The position numbers and the translations under genes were made by a program. The notes under the pieces were generated by a model that had not been told where the DNA came from, ran no database searches, and saw only the letters and a program-made list of their open reading frames with translations. A stretch of DNA of 64,000 bases from QWHO01 sp021404945 (GTDB lineage Bacteria > Vulcanimicrobiota > Xenobia > Xenobiales > QWHO01), in NCBI GenBank assembly GCA_963169765.1, contig CAUJEN010000184.1, positions 1 through 64,000 of the forward strand, given 5' to 3'. Shown piece by piece: positions 7,671 through 15,912 of this stretch (position 1 is the stretch's first letter; each line of letters begins with the position of its first letter).

Positions 7671-8069
7671 ATGCCGGAGCCCAAGAGCCACACCTGGAAG
7701 ACCGCGGTGAAGCTGGCCCCGCGCCTGCTCAATGACCGCGACGCCCTGTTGCGCCAACTGCACCAGGCGCGCACGCTGCTCGAGCCCACGCTCGAGCCGG
7801 GCGGCCGGCTCGAGCCCCTGGCCGAAGAGGTCACCTCCCTCCCCGCCCTTGTTTGGGCCTACTTCATCGGCGAGTGCCGCGGGCCGGCCTATGGCTCGGT
7901 CACCCTGGCCCTGAGCGCCCTGAACTACACCACCGCCTCCACCCATCTCGGAGACTTCCTGCGCGGGCGAGACAGCCTCGAGGACGTGTTCGGCTACGTG
8001 TGCCGCACGATCGCGCTCGACCTGCAAGACTTCAAGCGCTGGCGCGAGGGGCGCTACCGGTCAGCCTGA
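7671..8069 (+). CDS. hypothetical cytoplasmic protein
   Basis: 132 residues, mostly helical, with no signal peptide, membrane segment or recognised domain. A central segment (LPALVWAYFIGECRGPAYGS) is the most hydrophobic part. The start is supported by GGGGAGG eight bases before the ATG. It precedes the large VIT-VWA fusion in the same direction by 210 bases, with a GC hairpin between, so co-transcription is uncertain. Confidence 0.6.
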   Translation: MPEPKSHTWKTAVKLAPRLLNDRDALLRQLHQARTLLEPTLEPGGRLEPLAEEVTSLPALVWAYFIGECRGPAYGSVTLALSALNYTTASTHLGDFLRGRDSLEDVFGYVCRTIALDLQDFKRWREGRYRSA

Positions 8070-8175
8070 GAGCTCGAGTCCGCCCCCGGGCGCGGCGGGG
8101 AGGGCGAAGCCCTGGCATACGGCCTGCATCCGGCGGAACCAGATGGCAGGTTGCTCCCAGGAGCCTTCGGCCTGA

Positions 8176-8199
8176 CTCCCGGGCTCCCGCGCCCGGGAG
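8176..8199 (+). terminator. GC hairpin, weak terminator candidate
   Basis: CTCCCGGGC and GCCCGGGAG form a perfect 9-bp stem with a 6-base loop, followed by AGGCTCTTTC. The T-tract is poor. It could end the transcript of the gene at 7671, or be part of the leader of the next gene. Confidence 0.35.
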
Positions 8200-8279
8200 C
8201 AGGCTCTTTCAATAGGCGCGCGGACCGTGCCCTGCGTGGGGCCCGGGCCGCGCGACAAATTCCAGGGGAGGAAGAAGCC

Positions 8280-11144
8280 ATGTCCGACGAGCTCGTGTCC
8301 CTGTTCGAGGAGCCCTGGCCGGGCCCGGTGCCGGTGCCGGGCTTTCTGATGGGAGTTCGTGCCAGTAGCGAGGCCCAGCCCTCCGACGAGCTGATGCGCA
8401 TGCTGCCCGAGCAACTCATGGAGCGCTACAAAGTGGTGCCGCTCGGCCTGGAGAACGACCGGCTGAAGCTGGGGATGGTGCATCCGCACGACCTGATCGC
8501 CATCGACGACATCCGGCTGATCACCGGCTGGGAGATCGAGCCGGTGCGGGTGTCTCCCGAGTTCGTGGCCCGCTGCCTCAGTCTGGGTGCCGAGGTCCTG
8601 GGCGAGGAGCTGCCGCTGCGCGCTCTGAGCGTCCGGGCCCGCATCGCCGGCCCGCTGGCTCGAGTCGAGCTGGAGATGGTGTTCGAGAACCCGACCGGAG
8701 AGGCGCTGGACGTCTCCTACCTCTTCCCGGTGAGCGCCCGAGCCGCGGTGCACGCCTTCGAGATGCGGGTGGGCGAGCGGGTGCTGACCGGCGGGGTGCG
8801 CGAGCGGGCTCAGGCCCGCCAGGCTTTCGTGCAGGGCCTCCAGGCCGGGCATCGGGCCGCCTTGCTCGAGCTCAACCGCGACAACGTCCTGATCGCCCGG
8901 GTGGGCAACCTGCAGGTCGGCGAGCGGGTCGAGGTGCGACTGGAGTATGCTGAATGGCTCGAGCAGCACCAGTCCGAGACCGTCTTTCGCTGCCCCCTGG
9001 TGGTGGCGCCCCGCTACGCTGACGACGGGGCGACGGCCGCCCCGCGTCTGCCGGCCGGGGTGCACGCCGACACCAGGCTCGATTTGAGGGTCGAGCTGCA
9101 GGGCCGGGCCGACCGGATTTTATCCAGCCAGCACTGCATCGCCACCCATTTCGAGGACGACTTCACCGTGGTGCAGCTGTCGCGCCAGCGTGAGCTGCTC
9201 AACCGCGACTTCGTGCTGCGCTTTCAGCTCGAGAGCCAGGAGCCGGTGGCCGCCCTCTACACCGAAGGGGAGCACTTTCTGCTCAGCCTGGTGCCTCCGG
9301 CCCACTTTCCGGCCCACGGCCAGCCGCGCGACGTGGTGTTCTTGCTCGACCGCTCTGCCAGCATGGGCACTCATACCATGCAGACCGCCTGCCAGGCGGT
9401 GGCCGGCTTTCTGGACCAGCTTCAGCCCGGCGAGCGTTTCGCCATCCTTTCCTTCAATGACCGTCTGGAGAGCTTTGGAGGCGACCGCTTCTGGGGGCTG
9501 GATCAGCGCGGGGCTGCCTTTCGCTGGCTCGATTCGGTGCGCTCGGAGGGAGGAACCGAGATCCTCCCCGCCCTGGAGCGGCTGCTCACCTACAAGAGCG
9601 AGCCGGGCCGACTGCTGTGCGCGGTGCTGCTCACCGATGGGATGGTGGGCAACGAGCCCAAGATCTACGACCGGCTCCGTCGCCAGGAGCTTCCCTGCCG
9701 CATCTTCACGCTGGGGCTGGGCTCGAGCGTCAACGACGCCTTCCTGCGCGAGCTGGCCCAGATCTCCCGGGCCACCTGCGAGCTGCTCTCGCACGGCCAC
9801 GAGCTGCCGGCGGCGCTGGGTCGCCTGGAGCAGGAGACGTCGCGGGCCGTCGTGACCGATCTGCGGCTGGTCGACCGGGGACTCAACTACCTGCCCGAAA
9901 GCCTCTCGCCCTCGCGCCCGGGCGATCTCTTCGCGGCCCGGCCCACCCTGCTGGCCGGCCGTCGCCTGGGGGAGGGTCCGGTGGAGGTGGTGGGCCGCTG
10001 GGCTCACTCCGGCCAGGAGTATCGCGCCCTGCTCGAGCCCACCCCGCTGGAAGGCTCCGGATTGCCCTTGCTGTGGGCCCGGGAGCGCGTCCGGGCCCTG
10101 GAGGATCGGCTCCGCCTCGGCCAGGGCTCAGCGCGCGAGATCACCGAAATGGCCGTGCGCTTCGGATTGCTCACCGCCTTCACGGCCTTCGTGCTGGTGG
10201 ATGAGAGCGAGAGGGTGCAGCAGGCGACCTCTCACTTCGCCCAGCCGCTGGAGGTGGACCAGACCGTGAAGGACATCTCGGCCCAGGACTTCGGCCCCGT
10301 AGACGGCGAGGAGATCGCGCTGGACAAGCTCAAGGACCTGGTGGACGAGGCTCCCATCGTGCGCGTGGTCAACCTGATCTTGTCTCAGGCCATCAACGAC
10401 GGGGCCACCTCCATCCGGCTGACCGACCGGGTCGAGTATCGCGTCGACGGCAGGCTGCACGTGGTGATGAACCCCCCCGCCCACGTGCAAGGGCCCATCC
10501 TGGCCCGCTTGCTGACGATGGCCGGCTTGACGGCTGAGATCGACCGCCCCGCCCGGGGCCGCATCGGGCTGGTCCACGACGGGCGGGAGCTCAGCTGCAC
10601 TCTGGCCTACCGTCCAGGGATGATGGTGCTGACTCTGGAGGGCGAGCTTCCTTCGCGCCTGAGCGACCCGGGAAATCTCACCGGAGCGGGTCTCACCCTG
10701 GTGGCCTGTCCTGACTTTCGCCTGCGAGCGCGCCTGACGGCCGACTTCCTGGAGCGCCTGGAGGGCGTCACCGTGCTCTGTGCCGAGCGTCCTCCCGACA
10801 CCACCGCCGACTACCTCACCGCCCCGGCCGAGCACCTCGAGCCCACCGCCGAAGCCGTGGAAGCAGACTCGCTGGTGGTGGACGCAACCCTGACCGCCGA
10901 GCTGGCCCTGGCCGCCCTGCGCCAGGCTCGCCGGCGCAGGGTGGTGTTGCTGCTGCGCTCGGAGAGTCCCGCTCTGGCAGTCGAGGAGCTGGCCTGCCTG
11001 GGCGACCCCTGCTGGACGGCCGACGTGCTCGGGCAGGTGTTGTTCGGCGCCGAGAGAGTGCAGAAGGTGGACGAGTCCCTGCGCGACTGCCTGCGCTCGG
11101 TCAACTGGCGCCTCAAGCTGCGGGGGGCAGGGTTGCTGGGCTAG
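8280..11144 (+). CDS. MshEN-VIT-VWA-pseudoATPase fusion protein
   Basis: 954 residues; the start is set by GGGGAGG upstream. Residues about 40-100 resemble the N-terminal MshEN/GspE domain of type II secretion and type IV pilus ATPases (ERYKVVPLGL, LGMVHPHDLIA). Residues about 105-235 form a VIT domain and 350-520 a VWA domain with metal site D357-R-S359-A-S361. From 689 the chain returns to a PilB/GspE fold: EAPIVRVVNLILSQAINDGA and YRVDGRLH match the N2 domain. The following ATPase core is degenerate. GLTLVACPDFRLRA stands where GxxxxGK(T/S) should be, and VVDATLTAELAL where the Walker B/Arg region should be. No signal peptide, so cytoplasmic. Possibly a regulator or scaffold of the pilus machinery, by inference only. 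Confidence 0.8.
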   Translation: MSDELVSLFEEPWPGPVPVPGFLMGVRASSEAQPSDELMRMLPEQLMERYKVVPLGLENDRLKLGMVHPHDLIAIDDIRLITGWEIEPVRVSPEFVARCLSLGAEVLGEELPLRALSVRARIAGPLARVELEMVFENPTGEALDVSYLFPVSARAAVHAFEMRVGERVLTGGVRERAQARQAFVQGLQAGHRAALLELNRDNVLIARVGNLQVGERVEVRLEYAEWLEQHQSETVFRCPLVVAPRYADDGATAAPRLPAGVHADTRLDLRVELQGRADRILSSQHCIATHFEDDFTVVQLSRQRELLNRDFVLRFQLESQEPVAALYTEGEHFLLSLVPPAHFPAHGQPRDVVFLLDRSASMGTHTMQTACQAVAGFLDQLQPGERFAILSFNDRLESFGGDRFWGLDQRGAAFRWLDSVRSEGGTEILPALERLLTYKSEPGRLLCAVLLTDGMVGNEPKIYDRLRRQELPCRIFTLGLGSSVNDAFLRELAQISRATCELLSHGHELPAALGRLEQETSRAVVTDLRLVDRGLNYLPESLSPSRPGDLFAARPTLLAGRRLGEGPVEVVGRWAHSGQEYRALLEPTPLEGSGLPLLWARERVRALEDRLRLGQGSAREITEMAVRFGLLTAFTAFVLVDESERVQQATSHFAQPLEVDQTVKDISAQDFGPVDGEEIALDKLKDLVDEAPIVRVVNLILSQAINDGATSIRLTDRVEYRVDGRLHVVMNPPAHVQGPILARLLTMAGLTAEIDRPARGRIGLVHDGRELSCTLAYRPGMMVLTLEGELPSRLSDPGNLTGAGLTLVACPDFRLRARLTADFLERLEGVTVLCAERPPDTTADYLTAPAEHLEPTAEAVEADSLVVDATLTAELALAALRQARRRRVVLLLRSESPALAVEELACLGDPCWTADVLGQVLFGAERVQKVDESLRDCLRSVNWRLKLRGAGLLG

Positions 11145-12373
11145 CTTCTCACGGTCACTCGCAGCGAGCGGCGCCGGCGGCGCACCCGGCTCAGCGTCTG
11201 CAGGGCCGGGCTCAGGGCCAGCACCGCCAGCGCCGCCACCAGGCCGCCCAGGGCGTAGGCAGCGGCCACTCCCCAGGCCTGGGCCACCAGCCCGCTCACG
11301 AGCGAGCCGACAGGTGTGGAGCCCAGGAATACCAGCGAGTAGAGGCTCAATACTCGCCCCCGCAGGGGGTCGGGTGTCACCACCTGCAAGATGCTGTTGC
11401 AGCCCACCGTGAATCGGATCTGCACGAAGCCGAGAAAAAACAGCAAGGCCATGGCTGACGCCAGCATGCGCACCGGGGCCACAGCCGCATAAAGCGCCGA
11501 GAGCAGCAGCGCGGTCAGGGCCAGGGACAGGATGGCCGGCCGCTGGCGCACCTCCGCAGCCACCAGCAGTCCGCCCGCCAGGGCCCCCACTCCCAGCGCA
11601 GCAAACAGCCAGCCCACCGCTTCGGGGCCGCCGTGCAGCACGTCTCGGGCCAAGAGCGGCACCAGTACGGTGTGATTGATGACGCAGACGCTGATGACCA
11701 GCATCAATCGCAGGGGGATGGAGACCTGGGGGGTCTTCCAGGCGTAGCTCAAGCCCTCTTTGACCTCGGTCAGCACGCTCAGGTGATGCCCTTCGGGCAG
11801 TCCGGGGGAACGAATGAGGAGAAGTGCGCAGATCAGGGGCAGGAAGCTGAGCGCGTTGAGGAGGAAGGTCGGCTCCACCCCCATCCGAGCGATCAGCACT
11901 CCGGCCAGGGCCGGGCCGGCGATGCGGGCCAGGTTGAAGCTGGCCGAGTTGAGCGCCACTGCGTTCATCAGGTCGTGCCGCCCCACCAGCACGATCTGGT
12001 AGGAGTGGCGGGCGGGGACCTCCAGGGAGCCGATCAGGCCGGTCAGACCGGTGAGTAGAGCCACATGCCAGAATTGAACCCGATCCAGGTGCAGTAGCAG
12101 AGCTAGCGTGAAGGAGACCAGCGCCAGAGCCAGGTTGGTGGCCAGCACCAGCTTGCGCTTGGGAAAGCGGTCGGCCAGGGCTCCGGCAGGAAGCGACACG
12201 AACAGGTGGGGAGCATACTGCAACGTAAAGATCAGTCCCAGCATGAAAGGTGAGTCGGTCAGCTCCAACACCAGCCAGGCCAGGCCCACCGTCTGCATCC
12301 AGCCCCCCAACTGGGAGATGGTCTGGCCCACCCAGAACAGGCGGTAGTCGCGGTGCCTCAGGGCCCGGAACAT
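11141..12373 (-). CDS. MFS transporter (DHA3/EntS-like exporter)
   Basis: 410 residues with about 12 hydrophobic segments and the MFS signature after segment 2 (GALADRFPKRKLVLA). The opening FRALRHRDYRLFWVGQTISQ is typical of the EntS/DHA3 drug and siderophore exporters. The ATG at 12373 follows AGGTGA; a GTG six bases earlier is less likely. It is an inner-membrane proton-coupled exporter of unknown substrate. It converges with the VIT-VWA gene, overlapping by 4 bases, and follows the GHKL-like gene by 19 bases on the same strand, so those two are likely one transcript. Confidence 0.9.
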   Translation of the reverse strand: MFRALRHRDYRLFWVGQTISQLGGWMQTVGLAWLVLELTDSPFMLGLIFTLQYAPHLFVSLPAGALADRFPKRKLVLATNLALALVSFTLALLLHLDRVQFWHVALLTGLTGLIGSLEVPARHSYQIVLVGRHDLMNAVALNSASFNLARIAGPALAGVLIARMGVEPTFLLNALSFLPLICALLLIRSPGLPEGHHLSVLTEVKEGLSYAWKTPQVSIPLRLMLVISVCVINHTVLVPLLARDVLHGGPEAVGWLFAALGVGALAGGLLVAAEVRQRPAILSLALTALLLSALYAAVAPVRMLASAMALLFFLGFVQIRFTVGCNSILQVVTPDPLRGRVLSLYSLVFLGSTPVGSLVSGLVAQAWGVAAAYALGGLVAALAVLALSPALQTLSRVRRRRRSLRVTVRS

Positions 12374-12392
12374 GCTCACCTGGAGAGATTGG

Positions 12393-13589
12393 CTACCAGG
12401 TGAGGCGGGCCTGCAGCAGGTCGGAAGGAATCTGGCTCAAATCGCCATTCTCGGCTTTCTTCTGGAGTCGCTCGTGCAGCTCGCGAAACTGGGTCTTGAG
12501 CCAGGCCAGTCGGTCCTGAAAGCGCTCGTCCTCGGCGATGCTGAACTGGGAGAGGTCAAAGCTCAGACCCTCCGCTCCCACCACTCCCACGGCTCCGTAA
12601 GTGTCGGTGCGCACCGCCTTCTGACCCACGATCACGCCGTCGAGCACGAAAACGAGCCGGGCCAGCTTCTCGTGCTGGTACAGGCCCATCTCCAGGGCCA
12701 GCAGAGCCGGACAGGGGGCCTCCCCTGGCTCCAGAACCGCCGTCTCGGTGTGGCTGGCCGTGCTGATGGGGGCTCCCAACTGGGGAGGGCCAGCCTGGTT
12801 GAGGCTGATGTAACGCTCCACCAGGTGGTGTTGGCGGTGGACCCTCCCGCCGCTATAATTACGGGAGTTGAGCAGACGATCGAGCCCAATCCCGAAAACT
12901 GGCTCGCCGAAGCGGGGGAAGTTGAGCCGACGTCCGTTGAGGAAGACCGGGATGGGGCAGTAGGGCACTCGGGCGAGCAGCTCTTGCTGCTCGGGGGTCA
13001 TGGCTCGCTGATGCCTGGTCAAAAGGTCGATCACGTCCACCTTGCCGGCGGTGTGCCACCACTTGCTGGACATGTCAGCCAGGCTTCGATAAAGCAGGAA
13101 TCTCGTGCGCACCTCGTGGGCCGGCCAGGGCTTCTCCACCTTCTGGATCTCGTTGTGGTTGTGGGCCAGCCAGCGCTGGCGCACAACCGCGTCTCCTGGG
13201 CCCGACTCGATGCGAACCGCCCGCGCCTCCAGGGCCACGGCCGTGTTGATGGCCGTGGCCATGTGGCGACGATGGCGATGATGCACGGAGTCCTTCTCGC
13301 TGAACAGGTAGGAGAACAGGTTGCGCAACTCGTCCTCGCCGTAGGAGTGCCCGTCAAACTCGATCAGCACCCTGGTCTCGTTGATCTTGATCTGCACGAA
13401 GGAGGCCCCGCCCGCCACCGCGGCCTGCACCATCTTGGGGATGTAGAAGTACTGTTGAGGAAGCTGGTAGACGGAAAGCTTGTCGATGGCCTTGCTCAGG
13501 TCCAGCGTGAAGATCCCAGACGAATCGACCTTGCCTTCGTTCTTCAGCTCACCCAGGATCCCCAGCATCTCGGGGGGCAGATCGGCCAT
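12393..13589 (-). CDS. degenerate GHKL/HSP90-fold-like protein, paralogue A
   Basis: 398 residues with no signal or membrane segment. The N-terminal 130 residues are clearly related to the protein at 21548-22666: both read (D)S(S/A)G(I/V)FTLD, then a helix with AVAxGA(S/T), a strand pair and a DG motif. The pattern MVQAAVAGGASFVQIKINE...FDGHSYG resembles the GHKL ATP-binding N-box (ELxxNAxDAGA...DxGxG), with the catalytic Asn lost. I infer a degenerate GHKL-like fold; the C-terminal 250 residues are unrecognised. AGGAAAG precedes the start. Confidence 0.6.
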   Translation of the reverse strand: MADLPPEMLGILGELKNEGKVDSSGIFTLDLSKAIDKLSVYQLPQQYFYIPKMVQAAVAGGASFVQIKINETRVLIEFDGHSYGEDELRNLFSYLFSEKDSVHHRHRRHMATAINTAVALEARAVRIESGPGDAVVRQRWLAHNHNEIQKVEKPWPAHEVRTRFLLYRSLADMSSKWWHTAGKVDVIDLLTRHQRAMTPEQQELLARVPYCPIPVFLNGRRLNFPRFGEPVFGIGLDRLLNSRNYSGGRVHRQHHLVERYISLNQAGPPQLGAPISTASHTETAVLEPGEAPCPALLALEMGLYQHEKLARLVFVLDGVIVGQKAVRTDTYGAVGVVGAEGLSFDLSQFSIAEDERFQDRLAWLKTQFRELHERLQKKAENGDLSQIPSDLLQARLTW

Positions 13590-13628
13590 CGCCGTCTGGC
13601 TTTCCTCATCCCGGCGCGTTGACCCTGC

Positions 13629-13940
13629 TCAGCTCTCCGACTCGGGGGTGTAGAGCATGCGCATCAGGTTACCGTTGATGAGGGGGGCGTTGAATCCGTA
13701 GCGGCGGGCCAGCTCATCGGCCTGCGGGATGGAGTTGGCGTTGAAGTCAGGGGTGCCCGCGTTGACCCAGGCTTCCAGGAAGGCCTCCTCGGGAGCCGCG
13801 TCGTCCTCTTCGAGCCGGTGGGTGAAGCTGGAGCCCGAACGGTTGGGCTGGTACACTTCAAACCCGATCTTGCTGAGATTGGTGTTGGCGATGCTACTTG
13901 CGATCGCTTCGGTTTCGGTCTTTTTCGTTGTCTCGGCCAT
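13629..13940 (-). CDS. small hypothetical protein
   Basis: 103 residues, acidic, no signal peptide, no Cys. The N-terminus is Thr/Glu/Lys-rich (MAETTKKTETEAIASS); the second half has a possible structured segment (EEAFLEAWVNAGTPDFN, DELARRYGFNAPLI). The start at 13940 has GAGGAAG/GTGGAG upstream. The frame is open to 14279, but that extension lacks coding character. It is divergent from the aldehyde-dehydrogenase-like gene across a region with a stable hairpin. Function unknown. Confidence 0.65.
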   Translation of the reverse strand: MAETTKKTETEAIASSIANTNLSKIGFEVYQPNRSGSSFTHRLEEDDAAPEEAFLEAWVNAGTPDFNANSIPQADELARRYGFNAPLINGNLMRMLYTPESES

Positions 13941-14100
13941 GAGCTCCACTTCCTCTTGCTGGCAGTCTATCGCCTTCGCCTGAAAGGAATCGGAAAGCCG
14001 GAGCCCTGTGGCATAGGACATTCGACACATCTGCCATGACCTGCGGGGGGGGGCGCGGGCCGGTCGGCGAAGTGTCGGCAAGAGGTCTGGCCGCAATCCC

Positions 14101-14136
14101 TTCGTGGTGTCGGAGGAGGACTCCACCAACCACGAA
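14101..14136. other. hairpin in divergent intergenic region
   Basis: TTCGTGGT and ACCACGAA form perfect 8-base outer arms, with an inner GGAG/CTCC pairing. It lies between the divergent starts at 13940 and 14224, so it could be an operator or leader structure. Confidence 0.4.
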
Positions 14137-14223
14137 AGTGTTGGATCCCGCACCTCTTCAATCTGCCAGGGCGTCGCACAGTCAGAAATTCGGCCGCGCC
14201 CCTGCAATGTGGGAGTCCTGCCT

Positions 14224-15837
14224 ATGTCGCTGCCCGCCACTGATCCCGGCCTTGTCGAGGCGAAGATGGAGCGTCTCAAGAACGCCCGTCTGGCCTGGGA
14301 GGCCTGTGACCTTCCTCGCCGCCTGGGCTATCTGCGCGCCTGCCGTCAGGGCGTGCTCGAGGTGGCGGCCGAGTGGGTCGAGGCGGGCTGTAGCGCAAAG
14401 AAGCTCGGGCCCGAGCTGGCGGGGGAGGAATGGCTCACCGGCCCATCGCTGGTCCTGCGCTGCCTGAGCCTGCTCGAGCAGGCGCTCACGCAGGGAGGTC
14501 GCCCCCGAACGCCCATCCGTCAGGATGGCGCGCGCTGGAAGGCCCGGGTTATGCCCCTCTCGCTCAGGGAAAAGCTCCTTTGGATGGGCTTTCGCGGCGA
14601 GGTCTGGCTCAATTCTCCCTCTCAGGGCCATCTGGGCGAGCAGGTCAAGCTGGGACTGGTCCTCTGCGCCGGCAACGTCTCCTCCATCGGGCCCACCGAC
14701 GTTCTCTCCAAGATGTTCGTGGACAACCAGGTGGTCGTGCTCAAGATGAACCCGGTCAACGATTACCTGGGGCCCCTGTTCGAGCGGGCCTTCGCCAGCC
14801 TGATCGCGGATGGCTTTCTGGCCGTCGTCTACGGTGGCCCCGAGCTGGGGGCCCGCCTGGTGGAGCATCCGGCTGTGGAGGCGATCCACCTGACCGGCTC
14901 CGACCGCACTCACGACCGCATCGTCTGGGGAGACGAGGACGAACGCCGCAAAGCTTCACGCCATCCTCGGGTGAGAGTTCCGGTGACCTCCGAGCTCGGC
15001 TGTGTCACCCCCGTGATCGTGGTTCCCGGGCCCTGGAGCCGGTCCGATCTGGCCTATCAAGCCCGCCATCTGGCCTCGATGAAGGTCAACAACGCTGGCT
15101 TTAACTGCGTGGCCGCTCAGGTCGTGGTGACCGCCCGCCGCTGGCCTTTGCGCGAGGAGCTGCTGCGCCGCCTGAAGGAAAATCTGGCTTGCATTCCGAC
15201 CCGCTATCCTTACTACCCGGGTGCCGAGGGGCGGTTAGCTGATTTTCGTGCCGCTTACCCTCAGGTCGAGGCCTTCGGGGAGACCAATCCCTGGTTGCTG
15301 GCCTGCGGCATTACGCCCGAGTCTTCTCAGTATGTCTGCTCGCAGGAGCTTTTTTGCGGAGCCATGGGTGAAGTGACCCTGGACGCAGGCGACCCGGAGA
15401 CGTTCCTCGAGCAAGCGGTCGAATTCTGCAACGAGCGGGTCTGGGGAACCCTGTCTTGCAACCTTTTGATTCACCCCAAGACGGTGCAAGACCATCCCCA
15501 GGCCTACCGGCACGCCCTCGAACGCCTGCGCTACGGCTCGATCGGAGTCAACGTCTGGACAGGAGCTCTTTTCGGCCTGATGGAGCTGAGCTGGGGCGCT
15601 TACCCGGGCCATACTCTGGAGGACATCGTGTCAGGGCGAGGTTTCGTGCACAATTGCCGCCTGCTCGACGAGGTCGAGAAGTCGGTGGTGGAAGCCCCTT
15701 TCCGCGTCTGGCCCACGCCGGTCTGGTTTGCCAATCACCGCAACCTGCTCGAGGTTGGCCGAAGCTTTTGCGCTCTCCAGGGCCGCCCTGGCTGGGGAAA
15801 TTTCTTTCGACTTCTCTGGGCTGCCCTGGGCGGCTGA
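14224..15837 (+). CDS. aldehyde dehydrogenase superfamily protein, divergent
   Basis: 537 residues. NAD-binding and catalytic landmarks of the ALDH fold are visible: AGNVSSIGPTDVL, HLTGSDRTHDRI (the F-x-GS region), E257 in VTSELGCVTP (usually ELGGKxP) and the nucleophile C295 in NNAGFNCVAAQ. The N-terminal 130 residues are helical and unlike classic ALDHs. Family members oxidise aldehydes or reduce acyl-thioesters; this divergence gives no substrate. GGGAG precedes the ATG at 14224. It stands alone on the strand, with a hairpin upstream that may regulate it. Confidence 0.82.
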   Translation: MSLPATDPGLVEAKMERLKNARLAWEACDLPRRLGYLRACRQGVLEVAAEWVEAGCSAKKLGPELAGEEWLTGPSLVLRCLSLLEQALTQGGRPRTPIRQDGARWKARVMPLSLREKLLWMGFRGEVWLNSPSQGHLGEQVKLGLVLCAGNVSSIGPTDVLSKMFVDNQVVVLKMNPVNDYLGPLFERAFASLIADGFLAVVYGGPELGARLVEHPAVEAIHLTGSDRTHDRIVWGDEDERRKASRHPRVRVPVTSELGCVTPVIVVPGPWSRSDLAYQARHLASMKVNNAGFNCVAAQVVVTARRWPLREELLRRLKENLACIPTRYPYYPGAEGRLADFRAAYPQVEAFGETNPWLLACGITPESSQYVCSQELFCGAMGEVTLDAGDPETFLEQAVEFCNERVWGTLSCNLLIHPKTVQDHPQAYRHALERLRYGSIGVNVWTGALFGLMELSWGAYPGHTLEDIVSGRGFVHNCRLLDEVEKSVVEAPFRVWPTPVWFANHRNLLEVGRSFCALQGRPGWGNFFRLLWAALGG

Positions 15838-15912
15838 GGGGGCGGGAGGGAGAAGGCCGGGGCACTTCGAAAAGCCCTCTGAAGTCAAGTCCCGAGGCCC
15901 GGTGATCAAAGT

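Noticed and set aside
13941..14279. N-terminal extension of the small protein ending at 13629
   Set aside because: It lacks coding character and a ribosome site, and overlaps the start region of the divergent gene; the ATG at 13940 has a good site.
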